Positions 27,001 to 38,814 of a stretch of DNA of 64,000 nt are shown here, piece after piece. The stretch is from Krasilnikovozyma curviuscula. Taxonomy: Eukaryota; Basidiomycota; Tremellomycetes; Cystofilobasidiales; Mrakiaceae. How positions within the stretch are numbered: position 1 is the first letter of the stretch; each line of letters begins with the position of its first letter. The notes beneath the pieces were generated by a model. The model did no database searches, had not been told where the DNA came from, and saw only the letters and a program-made list of their open reading frames with translations. The DNA is taken from contig MVAQ01000062.1 in assembly GCA_014825775.1 (NCBI GenBank), positions 1-64,000 of the forward strand, given 5' to 3'. Made by a program: the position numbers and the translations under genes.

Positions 27001-30000
27001 ACTTAAATCTACAAGATGGCTCTACATCTCATAAAAATAACACGAAGCGATTCAAGAACACGAGCCTGGTCAAGCGTCGACGCAAGGAACCTGCCGTTAT
27101 CTTGGACAACGACAGCATCTTCGAAGACTTCGACCTCGGTAATGGTGAGAAGGAACCCCGCGCTCGCATCAAAAGAAAGACAGCAACTGGTGTAATAGGG
27201 GTGGTGAGAGGTCTCAAGTACCCTCATGAACTCAACCAAAGCCATCAAGCTCTTAATCAACCTCGCCAGCGGCCAGCAGTAGAAGTTCCAAATGCCCTTC
27301 GACACAAGGACACCAACGCCAATGTCATCCGTCATCGCCCACCTAGTCCTATTGATAAATACGGTCATCCGCAAGCTTTGGAATCAGTTGATGAAGAGGA
27401 TGAAGACGTGTTGTTGGACGGTGTCGCTTGGTCGCTTTTTGAGCCTCCACTATTGGATTTCAAGATCGAAGAAGTTCCCCCGGGTATCAAATTCAGCCCG
27501 TCATCCCTCATCGGATGTGGCTGGTTGCATCAACTACTCATTTTCAAAGAAGATCCCCTCTTGGCGCTGGCACCTGAAGCTATCACTTCGTTCGGCATCA
27601 TCCTCCGCCCAGATATGCCTGCGGAGGAGTTCATTGCTACAGTTCCTCTGGTGATGGACTGTTTGTTTGAACGACTTGAGCGCCTTACCAAAGCAACAAC
27701 TCAAGTCGAAGTAGGCGAACAAGATGCGAGGGATGAAGAAGCAAAACAGGCGGAAGATGCAATGCTCTTCATCACTTTATATGTGCTTGCTCGACTACAG
27801 GATCCACTAGAGTCCCAAAAAATTCAAGACTTTGTTGGCGTCCAAATCGATACACTGCTCAGGAGAATGCTACCCATTCTTACCCCTCGAACATCCGAAT
27901 ATCGCCTTCTCTCGACATGTCTCCTCACAATGCACTGGTTTACTGTTGAGCTAGCGTACATTATTGCGCCTGATGTTTCATCTAAGGTCGATGAGACAGT
28001 TGCTCGCTTTGCGAAGCCCCTTATGACTCGCTTGATTGAACATGGTCTTAATCGCTCGATGAGATCAGTAAAGAAGGCGGCTCACCATGAACTCGACGAC
28101 GACGACGATGTATCACCAGGAATTTTGGACCTGAGTGTGGATGCGTGGGTTGGTTTGATGAGAGTGCTATCTTTCAAAAATCAATGTAGGGAAGGGAATC
28201 ATCCCAAACATAATGCTCGGTCATTCTGGATGATCTTGACAGAGGTAGTGGAAGAAAAACTCTTGTCCAAGAGCGTGGTGCTCACAGCAGAGCGATTGTG
28301 GCTGGTCATCTATGCTCTCAACGCTATCTCACAATTCGCTGAGAATGGAACGTCCCAAGATAAGCCGTTCCTGACAGCGTACTGGCCGGTCGTCTCCAAG
28401 GCAATCGCTTGTGTCAAGTTGACTTCCAACCCCGAACTCGACAAGATTGCACCAATGGAAGTAGTCTCAAAACGAGGTGAGCTCGTTATTTTATAACCCT
28501 GTCCTCTTTATATATGGATACTAACTGGTTCTAATCTCAGATGGTTACGTTTCCACCGTCATTGCACGATGTCACCTCCTGTGCGCCAGATGGCAATGGC
28601 GATTCTCACCAGGTCAAGAGACCATCGGTCTCCTTAAAGTCTTGGTCAACATCTTCAAAAGTAGAAAATTCATGAGGCTGTATTCCGATCTCAAGGCCGA
28701 ATTCCCACTCTTCATCAAGACGAACAACGTGCAGAAGATGTACGAACTCAATCTCGTTCAAGATTCAGGGTACGACACTTTCCTCAAAATGCTGGCATTA
28801 GTAGCTCGCGACTACAGGAAAGATGCTGGTGATGATCCAGCCAAGAAATTAGCCGCTGAAAAGGCTGTTACACATATCCTCAACTCCACTACACCAGTTG
28901 GCAGACCGACCTTCACCCGCACGGCACCTTCAACAAGCAGAGATATCACCATGCTCACCAACCGCTACGGGTTTTTCCTCTGTGCTATGCTCCTTTCTCC
29001 AACAGCAGATAGCACTCAGAGGTGGCTCTTCTCGATGCAAGGCCTCTTGGATTTTGAGGATGCTGATTTCTCTTCCAGGAAAAAGTACATTCTTGCAATC
29101 ATGCACGCGTTGACTTTGCATCGATATCTCAACCTTCCCATTCATCAAGTTGTCGAGTGGCTGGCTGGCACGGTGAATGGGTTGCTCAAGGAGCTGGCTG
29201 CTGCAAAAAAGCCCGGTGCACTCATCCCAATCAACGAGACTAGTTCGTTGTTGATGCTGTGTCTCTATGCCGTCAAGCACGCCGCTACGCAGGAGTGGAA
29301 GGATGCTGCTGGTGAGAAAGTGCCTGTTGGATATCCAGACCATTTGTTGTTAAATAAAGGTAAACATGCATATCCGTACGAGTCATTGTGATCCGCGGCT
29401 AATGCGATGTACTGATTTTCTTATCCCCAGCTTGGACTCTAGGAATCTCCCAGTCATCACTTGCTCAGTCTTCCAAAGTCGGTGAAACCTTCCTTGGATT
29501 CGTCCAAGCCCTCCTTGAATGCAGGTCCAACACTTTGACACTGCTCGTAACGCCAGTTCAGAATTTTCAAGAGAGCGATCAAACGGACGAGTACGACTGT
29601 TTCGCTATGGATGAAGATGCTCTAGCGCTTCTCGAGGACCCTGCTCTTGCGAACATGGGAGCTATTGATCCAATTTCCTTCCGAGCTGGTCCGAAGGAAG
29701 GCGAGTTTGCTGTCGCATTGAAAAAATACGTTTCTCCAGCATTATACAAGCTTCTCGACAGCTTCGCCTATCAACTCCAAGAAATGCGAAACGTCTCTAA
29801 CGCTTCTGCTTCTCATCAAGCTTACCTGAATCAGCTCGTGGAGATTTGGGCTGTTTGCGCTGATATCATGGTCAAAAACAACGAGCGAGCGAGTGTCCCC
29901 TCTCCTTTAAGTGTGATAAGATATTGAGGATCGTGTACTAACTTAGGTCTTGTTTCTGTAGGACTGGGATTCTTACCTTACCCATGGTGCTGAAAGCTGG

Positions 30001-30786
30001 ACCCGCGTTGGACTTTCTTCCCAAACCACTCTGCACAGGGAAATCGGTCTCCGCTTCATGTTGCGCATGTCTCGTCTTGATCAAAGGGCGTATAAGGTTA
30101 GTAGTTTAACATAACCAAGATTTTAGAGCTTGATTTCTCATTCCCTCGCGTTCATCAAGCCTCATCGCGTAGAGTTCCTCAGTCTCTGGTTTGAGACAGT
30201 AATCAACCGAGAGCTTTCTATCGAAGGAGAATTCACAGCAATGGTCCTCCAGTCTGAACAGAATCATTTCAAATCAGATACGTTATTTAGAGACCTGCCC
30301 CTGGCCTTAGATGGAGTGACGGAAGAGTTTGAGTTATCGAACCAGGAGATTCAGCTGGAAAGGTTGGGAATTCTTGATCGTAAGTCTCGTCTGCTAAGAC
30401 TGGTGTCAAGTTGCTCCGTTGATGTTTCTGAACTAACGACAAATTCCCTCATTCACAGAGGTCTTTCTCAACATCAGCAATCGTCTGGCTTTGCCTTCCA
30501 GCGCGTTTCATACAGCACAGACTCAGTCCATCATGCTTGGGTTCATTTACAAGATGTTGAACGCAATGAAGCAGGAGATATCGGTTCGTTATCATAGTTG
30601 TGCTTTGTGCTTTGTTGAACGATCTTTTCTTACCTGTATATCTTTCAACAGGAATCCCTTCCCCTTCGGAAACCTCCGTATCAACACTTCTGCCAAATGG
30701 TCATAAACCGTCTCGACAGTCGACTTCCCAAAATATTTGACAAAGAAATTCAAGGACTTGTCAAGCTGTTTTCACCCGTACCCTAA
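24009..30786 (+). CDS. MMS22: Mms22/Mus7-type replication-fork repair scaffold
   Basis: Nine exons: 24009-24563, 24640-26379, 26448-28476, 28541-29359, 29431-29894, 29962-30096, 30160-30379, 30459-30583 and 30652-30786; about 2,073 aa. The first half is disordered: Ser/Pro/Gln-rich, then strongly charged Glu/Arg coiled stretches. Near residue 555 is the family hallmark, LRQRNAKQLNPYTTE (consensus LRxRxxxQxxPYxxE). The second half is a long helical array starting near VAWSLFEPPLLDF. In yeasts Mms22 works with the Rtt101-Rtt107/Brc1 ubiquitin ligase system when forks stall or DNA is alkylated. Two splices are uncertain: exon 2 may end at 26379 with a GC donor (GCGAGC) or at 26364 (GTCAAA), and the donor at 29895 (GTCCCC) is weak. 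The final exons keep frame to the stop. Confidence 0.85.
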
Positions 30787-31111
30787 CCAGTACTAGCGTC
30801 TTAACAATAGTAGAGCTCTGCGCTAAATCAAAACTTTACATACCCCACCTCACTTGAACAAATACCCAAATTGCATTAATTCCCAAACCTATCACATAAT
30901 GTTGTATTAGGATCTCATTCGTGTTCCTCACATTTTCATGCGCCAGGTCGTGAGTAGCAAGTCTGAGAAAAAACCCAGCGGTTGGTCCGGATGGGCGGGA
31001 GGCGACGAAATTGGACTCAAACCACACTTTATTCCAAAAATTCAAGGAACCAGCTTTATACCCCCCTTCTCAAGCTCTTCTTTTCCCAACAGTATTCCCA
31101 CTCCAATATAG
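30787..31111. other. Intergenic region between MMS22 and UBE2S-like gene
   Basis: About 325 bp holding the MMS22 3' end and the promoter of the E2 gene. TTTATACC at about 31055 is the only promoter-like word, 55-60 nt upstream of the E2 start. Confidence 0.35.
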
Positions 31112-32599
31112 ATGACGGATGTTCTCCCCCCTGCAGCAGTTCGAAGAATCGTGAAGGAGCTTTCTCAGCTTCGAGCTGAGCCCGTCGAAGGTGTCAGAGT
31201 CGTCCTGAATGAGGAAAATGTCACCCAGTTTGGGGCTTGGGTCGAAGGTCCTGGTGAGTTCCACTCTTCCTTTGCTATCTGTAGCTCAATGCTAGCTGTC
31301 GCCCCCGGAGTTTCCTCGAATGGAAATGTTGAACGAGCGGCGAAGTTGGGGCGTGAAGAACTGCCATTTCAACCTTGAGCAAGGGAGGCCTTTTGTAGCT
31401 CTTCCGAAAACAGCTGCTGGTATTCAGCAGGTCTGTAGCCCTCGTGCATGTCGAGCAAATGTTTGACGAAGGGTCTTTTCGACAACCGTGGGCACGCGGC
31501 TGAGGATGGTTGTATACCTTTTTGGGGCAATGAACCGAGACCTGCCTACTTCAGATGGCCTTACTAGCTGTTCAGTGTCTTCTACATGCATTCCAAAAAC
31601 TGTTCTGCTAACTTGTTTACATCCCTTTGTTCTTGAACTCTGATTTTTCGCCTCGTGTCTTTCTTCGCAGAGGGAACACCGTACGCTGGTGGATACTTCA
31701 GAATCAGGTTTTCATTCACCAATGAATACCCAACTGCCCCTCCTAAATGTCAGTTCCTCTCTTCTTGAACTGCTCGCCTCTTAGGTTCCGGTTGACTAAG
31801 GCTTGTTTGCTACTTTGTAAATTAAATACATTTGGTATTAGGTCATTTCGTGACCAAGATTTTTCACCCGAATGTCTCGAAACAAGGTGATATCTGTGTT
31901 GACACTCTGAAGAAAGGTTGGAAGAAAGAAATGGGAATCGGCCACATTCTTACGGTATGTTTCTATTGCTATCACTTTCATTCTCGTCCACCCGTGAAAC
32001 TCATTCCTCTCTTTGATTTTGATTCTTGTTCACGCTCAGGTTATCCGATGTCTACTGTAGGTCATGATACCGATTTCGGACCCATAGTTGTGCGGTCTGA
32101 CACAGTGTTCTGCTCTGGGCGTCTTGTCTCATAGTATTTACCCAAACCCAGAATCAGCTCTGGACGAGGAAGCTGGCAGATTGCTACTGGAAGCTTACGA
32201 GGATTATTGTAAACACGCCAAGCTCTTCACCAGTATTCACGCGACACCAAAGGTGCGCGTTCGTTGGAGCAGAATCAGCGCGTTGCCTTGTCTCACCTCG
32301 CTCACCTCCTTGTTTTTGTTGAACAGGTCAAACCAGTTGAATTTACGACATCTTCTGATTCCTCAGCACAAATTCCATCATCTTCAATCTCATCTAAAGC
32401 ACCAACCAGCATTTCACCTTCCGTCTCCCAATCACCTACCATCCCACCGTCGTACATGCCTCTTCAATCCACCTCTTCAGCTGCTCAACAAGAAAATATG
32501 AAGACTCTCCCGGCTGTTTCTGGCGCTAATGGTACTGGTGGAGCTGTTGTCAAGAAGCCTGTTGTCAGCCAGGCGAAGAGAGGGTTGAAGAGGCTGTAA
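31112..32599 (+). CDS. UBE2S: Ubiquitin-conjugating enzyme E2, UBE2S type
   Basis: Six exons: 31112-31253, 31671-31748, 31842-31954, 32040-32056, 32135-32252 and 32327-32599; 246 aa. The UBC fold is complete: [28 protein letters not shown] with the HPN motif at 82-84, catalytic Cys92 in [10 protein letters not shown], then [23 protein letters not shown]. The close match around the active site and the Ser/Thr/Pro-rich tail ending in a basic KRGLKRL are typical of UBE2S, the chain-elongating E2 of the anaphase-promoting complex. That complex recruits UBE2S by its C-terminal peptide, which is often Leu-Arg-Arg-Leu-like. Intron 1 is 417 nt, by far the longest in this gene, and exon 4 is only 17 nt. 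Confidence 0.93.
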
Positions 32600-33045
32600 A
32601 TTGGGGCTGATCGCGAGTAGACAATGCTGGATTGATACCTAATGAGAGCTTATGAGAGAAAGAAGAAGCCAATTTTTTTTATATCGGTCATTACTTCATT
32701 TTCTGGCCTCTTCCTCTCTCCATGGAAGTCTGTTCCCCCTGGACCCTTTAGTGCGCTTTTGTATATTAACAGCCCATATATACTGCGAATACTTACTGCA
32801 GTACTCATAATATCATTTCACATTCTCATTTCAATGCTAAGAACTTACTGCAGTACTCATAATATCATTTCACATTCTCATTTCAATGCTAAGAGTTTAA
32901 TGAGCCAAAACATAAGCATTCGAGTCACTCGGTGTTTGGATGCCGCCACCCTCTCATCAGAAAGCAGATCTAGTCCAAAATAAAAGTGAATAGCTACTCC
33001 ATTTTTAAAACTAACAAGTATATTTTCGTCCATGACCATCGCGAC
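32600..33045. other. Convergent gap downstream of the UBE2S-like gene
   Basis: About 445 bp that holds two 3' UTRs and the 52-bp tandem duplication. The ORF at 32642-32983 spans the duplication and is not a gene. Confidence 0.45.
32791..32894. repeat. Exact 52-bp tandem duplication
   Basis: A 52-nt unit beginning ACTTACTGCAGTACTCATAA at 32791 is repeated without gap at 32843. I see no mismatch between the copies. It lies in the 3' region between the E2 gene and DUF6534 copy 2. Confidence 0.85.
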
Positions 33046-34734
33046 TCAGACTCTGTTGAGTACAGCAGTAGACCCGAATTCCGAGCCACTAGACTTATAA
33101 ATATCTGTATCTTCAGTGCATTCATCTGTGAAATGGGCACGATTGGGAGATAGACGCTGAGTAGATGGACTTCGTGACCTGGAGGGAGTGATGTCTATGT
33201 GCGTTTCCTGGGTAACATCTATGGTCCAGCAGCGACATGTTAGAATCTCATCCTTACAGAAGAAAGTATAACACTCTCACTCATTTCAATGGGTAAAGAG
33301 ACTGCATTTCGGGCGAGAGTGCCAGGAGGTCTGTTATTGAACCCGAGGTTGGACGAAAAAGTATCCTTGTCCGAGAGTTTGTCGCAGCTTTTAGAAACGC
33401 TAGATTTAGTGGGAGTCAAACTATGATTTAATTCGCCTTTTCCGTAGGTCGAGGACGAGGACGGGTAATCGATGGAGATATGTTGTAATGGGCTGGGCGG
33501 ACGAGTGGGTTCTCTCGAGTTGAGGTTCGCCAAGTAGCTGTCAGTGCAATTGAGTGTCAGTGTTAAGATACGTTGGAAGAAAATTAATTCATGCACATGC
33601 GTTAATGCTTGTATACGGCCAATGCAGAAGAGTATGCCCACAGAAATTAGGTCGTTGGGCTAGGAAAATTGTGACACTGTGAGCAACACGCTGGAGGAGT
33701 TGCGACAGGAAAGATTCTTACCAAAGCTAACTCGCATAATACAGCTACATTTCAAGAAATAACAAAAATGAATGTTTTCGCACGGTGAACCCGGGGGGCG
33801 GAATGGAAGGTACTTACGGAGGAGAGCGAAAACGGCGATGAAACTACCACTGATCAACGCCCGTCGGATGACAGTCGTGATTATCATCTCAGTTTTCGAG
33901 AACTGAACATCGAAGCTCTTGAGAATGTAGACGATAACGGCTGCCATGTACACGTTCGCGACTGAGAAAACAAACATATTAGTGGTCGTGCGGGAGAGAG
34001 GACAACTTTTTGAGAGAAGGTATTAACCGGTGTGAGCGATCAAGGAGATGAAGGATGCAGGTTTGTACTTCCCGTAATCTGTCCAGAGAGGGTAGTATTC
34101 AATCACCACGACTGTCGCAATATCACCTGCAAAGAGACAGAAGATGAGGAAAGCGCTGATGACAGTAAAGATTCTTCGTTTGGTGCTGCATGCAGTGGTA
34201 AATATTAGAACATATGATAGGCCCATACAAAGGGTAGGATGGCTTACGCTTTGTAGATTCTCCAAGCGAGGAAGACTTCTGCGATCCAAGCGGTGACTTC
34301 GGAGCAAAGTAGGGTCACCCCGTAGGTCCATCCAGGGTACGCAAATGCTGAATACAGCCCATAGCTAGTGACGAGATACCCTTTGAATCAAGAATGCTTC
34401 AGTGAATGCAATTCTGTGCTTACAAAATGGAAAGGAGTATACCATAGATCAACACGATGGTCAAGACGACGCTGAAGAGATCATTCAAGAGGACGATCCC
34501 CACACTGGTTTTTAGAACCAAACTGTCTTTTGGGTAAGCAGCGAAGTACCGTCTGATCTCCATAATCTCGATACCCATCAGGAATGTGCTAGAGATAAGG
34601 AAGCGAAGGGTCAATGCTTAGGCTTTCATGAAGAACTGCAGCAAATGGTGGGCTCACTTGAACATTGCTCCTATAAAGAGAGCACCTAGAGTGCTGTCCA
34701 GCGGGTAGAGAGTTTCAGTTGGGAGTTCAGCCAT
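33046..34734 (-). CDS. DUF6534 family seven-helix membrane protein, copy 2
   Basis: Nine exons: 34734-34658, 34588-34443, 34380-34248, 34185-34028, 33961-33818, 33744-33722, 33659-33601, 33537-33281 and 33218-33046; 389 aa. Landmarks parallel copy 1: TFLMGIE, FAAYPKD, SYGLYSAFAYPGW, EVTAWIAEVFLAWRIY, AGDIATVVV, IAHT, LCELA and SYLANLNSREPTRP. Most exons have the same length as in copy 1 (146, 133, 144, 23 and 59 nt); the 158-nt exon equals the two copy 1 exons 52+106, so one intron differs. Exon 7 must end at a GC donor (GCATGT at 33600) to keep this alignment. The tail is Ser/Pro-rich and ends GSTAVLNRV, as in copy 1. Orphan family; membrane location inferred. Confidence 0.87.
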
Positions 34735-35365
34735 ATAAAGGATTGGGAAAGGGGAGTGAAGTGGGCAGACTAACCATTGGGAAAAGATGCTTTCGGCTGT
34801 TGTAGTCTTTTTATACCCTTCAGGCGTTCGGGTTGACCATCAATTTTTACGATAATCTAAAGAACGATTTCAGTTGGTCCGACCAAGTTTCGTCTAATGA
34901 GCTGTCTGTCAAAAAAAGATTAAAATAGGGGGGGTTGATCACCTTCTGAGATCCGCGGAACTTGGCGAAGTTTGATAGGCAAGATTACCTTGCTCAGCCC
35001 ACTGAGATTCAGCCTCTTCTTCTTCTTTCGATTCTTTTTTGCTTATGGGCATAATAAGAAATTGTTGCAATTGGATTTGCTGGACGTCGGAGGAGAATTC
35101 TGTCGGACGCGATTTTCTGCTGTGTTTCTGTAGATTGTTTTTCTTAATTTTGCACCTCACATTTTGGGCAGGGAAGCAGACCGATTTTTGTACCAGATTA
35201 TGACATTTCCTTCATCTTTGATAGAGCTCAACCGTTTTGTAAGAGAGATTTGCAAAGTTGGGCCTCTTGCCCAGCATGACGCAGCGTCTTCCTCGAGCTT
35301 CCGCTCACCAAAACTTGAGTTCACCTTCAATCAAATCGAAATACCTCTCTCAGGCTCATCAGGAG
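34735..35365. other. Divergent promoter region, DUF6534 copy 2 and acyl-CoA synthetase
   Basis: About 630 bp. It has the TATA box of the minus-strand gene and a run of seven G near 34928. An in-frame ATG at 35258 would extend the synthetase upstream. I see nothing else. Confidence 0.4.
34808..34814 (-). promoter_or_regulatory. TATA box of DUF6534 copy 2
   Basis: TATAAAA on the minus strand, about 75 nt upstream of the start at 34734. Confidence 0.5.
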
Positions 35366-38300
35366 ATGGCACCACGAAGAAACAAGGAACCAGGATCTTG
35401 GGAGGTCGATGCTGATAAGCCAAAGCCTGAGGGTGAAACCAGGGTCAGAAGAAGTTACTGCGTCAAGGACCTTCAGCGTCGTACGTCGAGTTTCTCCTCA
35501 TTCTTTTCTTGCAACTGATGCCCAAGGGGCACAGGGTATCACTCTAGTGTAGCTAGAGCACTGGACAGGTTGGATATGCAGCTACAATAAGCTGCGACTA
35601 AAAAAAGACGACGTCGCTCTTTGGATAATCGAGCTCGAGGTGACTTCGGAGCTGAGATTTCATTAGCTGACCTGGTGGAATGGTTGGAGAAAAGACTGTT
35701 TATTTACTGTTCACAGGGTTAACTATTCTTTGCTTCCTCATTCAGAACCAGTCGAAGGTATCGACACGATTTACGACGTAACGTGCTAGTAAGACCTGAG
35801 CCCTACGTTCCTCCAAAGTCTATTCCATTGCTGATGTTGTATTCTATGTTTCTGTTGACCTTTCTTGTTCGCTGCGCCTTCCTCGTTCGCTGGTTGTCCC
35901 ACCTGTCTGACGTTTCATTTCGCTCACGTGTTGCTCGATGCACCACCTGTGTTGTTTACCTCTTTTGACCTGTCTAGTGCTGCTCGAACCCACCCAAACA
36001 AGAACGCCTTTGGTACTCGACCCATAGTTAAGACGCACACTGAAGTCAAGCAGGTTAAAAAAGTTGTCGGCGGTAAAGAAGTAACCGAGGACAAAGAATG
36101 GAAGTTTTTCGAGTTGGGTCCTTATGAGTGGGTCACTGCTGGACAGTGGTTGGATATGGTTACAGATATGTCTAGTGGACTGATGGAATTAGGACTGGGG
36201 AAGACGGGTGAGGGAGAGGATGGAAGTCGGTTTTGCAGCATTTTCGCAGCGACTTCGTGAGTTCTTTTCCCCTCTATTTGAAACCAGCGTTTTCGACATC
36301 GCTCATAGACGCGTTCTTTTCTAATAATCTACTAACACTATTCTTCCCTTTTCTTGGTTGACCATTACAGGATGAACTGGCAACTTGTTGCGCAGTCGTG
36401 CGCTAGGATATCAACCCCTATCTGTACCGCTTACGACACTCTGGGCCCCAAAGGTCTATCTCTGTCCCTCGCTGAAACAAAAGCGAAATGTATTTTTACA
36501 AATGCAGACCTCTTGAAGGTTGTGGCTGCAGTTTTGGTTGATCTCCCAGATCTTGATGTCAGTTGAGATTTATCTGCCCTTCCTCCGGTGTGATGTTTGC
36601 GCTGATGTTCTCTTCCCTAACTAGACGATCATATACGACGGTGAACCTGATTCCAAGCTCATGGAAAAGATCAAGAGCATACGTCCGATTACCGTCATCT
36701 CACTTGAGGAGGTCTCAACTCTTGGAAAACAGAAACCTCACGAGGCCATCCCACCAAAGCGTGAAGAGGTTTTCTGCATCATGTACACTTCTGTCAGTTT
36801 TTCTACTTCTACAGTATTATTTTACTCCTTTTGACTGACATTCTCCTTCTGTTTGCGCTACAGGGTTCGATGGGGGATCCTAAAGGTGTCCAACTCACGC
36901 ACGGCAATCTCATCTCCTCGGTCGGAGGAGTCTGGAAGCTTCTTTATGATGTGTTCCTTGACACCGATAGCTACCTCGCCTTCCTCCCTCTCGCCCACAT
37001 CCTTGAATTCATCGTCGAAATCTCCTGGCTGTTTGTTGGCATGCCGATAGGTTACGGTCGTGTCAAGACTCTGACCGACGCGAGCGTAAGGAATTGTAAA
37101 GGCGATATCGCAGAGATGAAACCTAGTATCATGTGCGGAGTGCCTGCTGTTGTGAGTCTTTATCATCTCTCCCGTTTCGCATATCTGTCGGTGATGTCTC
37201 TGACTGTTCTTGCTTTCTCTCAGTGGGAACTCATTAGGAAGGGAGTCAATGCCAAAGTTGCCTCTGGATCTTCTCTCAAACAATCTATATTCTCAGCAGC
37301 ACTGTCCGGTAAACAATGGGCTGAAAGTTCACCTCATAACCCTCTTGCTGGGGTTACCGCCGCTTTTGCGGATTCTTTGGTCTTCAATCAGGTCAAGAGA
37401 CAGACAGGTGGAAGGCTACGATATGTTCTCAGTGGTGGTGCAGCTATCAGTAGGGATACCCAGAAGTTCATGACAGCCAGCATTTGCAACGTTCTCCAAG
37501 GGTCAGTGATATCCTCATTCCCGGCTGGCTGGCCAACAGGCTGACCTATTGACGTGTGACAGATATGGTCTCACCGAAACATGTGGAATGACAGCTGTTC
37601 TTCACCCTTCTTTCTTCTCGTACGGCCCCTCAGGGTGCATCGTCCCATCCATGGAGGTCAAGCTTGTCGACGCACCCGAGCTTGGATACCTCAGCACAAA
37701 CCAGGACCCTCAAGGAGAGATCTACCTCCGTGGAAACTCGCTCACCATTGGCTACTACAAGAGAGATGAGTTGAATAGGGAGAGTTTCACGGTTGACGGT
37801 TGGTTCAAGACGGGTGATGTCGGCCAGTTCAACCAAGATGGAACACTGAGTATCATCGATAGAATTAAGGCATGTGAAACTCCCCCTCTAATTCTGTGGG
37901 ATAAAACTAATTCGGACTACTTTGTTTTGCAGAACCTCGTCAAGCTCTCAGGTGGTGAATATATTGCCCTTGAGAAGTTAGAAGCTGTAAGCATTATCTC
38001 CCCCCGATTGCCTACTCTCCTTTGGCACGCCAATGCTCATAGTACCTGTGATGGAAATAGATCTACAAATCATGCGCTCTTGTCGGAAACTTGTGCGTCA
38101 TGGCATCTTCAGACGCGAAGCAACCTATTGCGGTTTTGATTCCTGTGAGTTGAACCTTCTGTCTCTTTCTCGCTTTGTTGCTGACCTTCAGGCCTTTCCT
38201 TTGACATAGCACGAGGCCAACTTTTCCAAATACCTCTCCGGTAACTCCAGTTTCCCACAGTCGACGGAGGAAGCGTGTCGCTCCCCAGAGGTTCGTGCAG

Positions 38301-38556
38301 CGGTATTGAAAGAACTAAACAAAACCGGCAAAGGACAAGGTCTCAACAGCATGGAATCTCTCTTGAACATCGTCTTGACCCCTGATGAGTGGACTCCTCA
38401 GAATGGCATGGTTACTGCTGCACAGAAGATCAATCGTAAGGGTATCAGTACCCAGTACAAGACTGAGATAGACGTAAGTTTGCGCTTGTAGTACCTCCTG
38501 CTTGTGCTAAAAACTGAGCAGTTTGTTCTGTCTTCTAGGCGGCTTATAGAGGCTAA
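35366..38556 (+). CDS. FAA1: Long-chain fatty acyl-CoA synthetase (Faa1/Faa4 type)
   Basis: Twelve exons: 35366-35480, 35746-35788, 35978-36256, 36371-36557, 36625-36792, 36864-37151, 37224-37501, 37563-37869, 37933-37986, 38061-38144, 38210-38473 and 38539-38556; 694 aa. It activates fatty acids as acyl-adenylates and passes them to CoA, feeding lipid synthesis and beta-oxidation. The AMP-binding signature YTSGSMGDPKGV is at about 261-272, with an intron after YTS. YGLTETCG and the FACS motif DGWFKTGDVGQF follow, then IDRIKNLVKLSGGEYIALE. There is no C-terminal SKL-type peroxisome signal (it ends AAYRG). Intron 8 starts with a GC donor (GCATGT at 37870); reading a GT donor four bases later gives a stop. 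The start at 35366 gives EPGSWEV as in relatives; 35258 is a possible alternative. Confidence 0.94.
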
Positions 38557-38814
38557 TTAGATTTTACACTCATTTAACTCACTGTATACCCTCATTCACG
38601 CTATTTTACAAGGGCCGATTCGCTTCTTTTTTCATCATCGCATTTGTAGACGTTCTCAATGTATCAAATTGCATGCTAAAGACAGCTTGTACATGCAAAT
38701 ACCCTGCCGGCAAACAGTACCAGTCGACGCCACTGTCATGGCCCGCCGTAAGCATGACCTGCAGGCTTAAGCCTAACCAGCAGGATCAACTTTACCAAAA
38801 CAAGTCTTTCCAGG

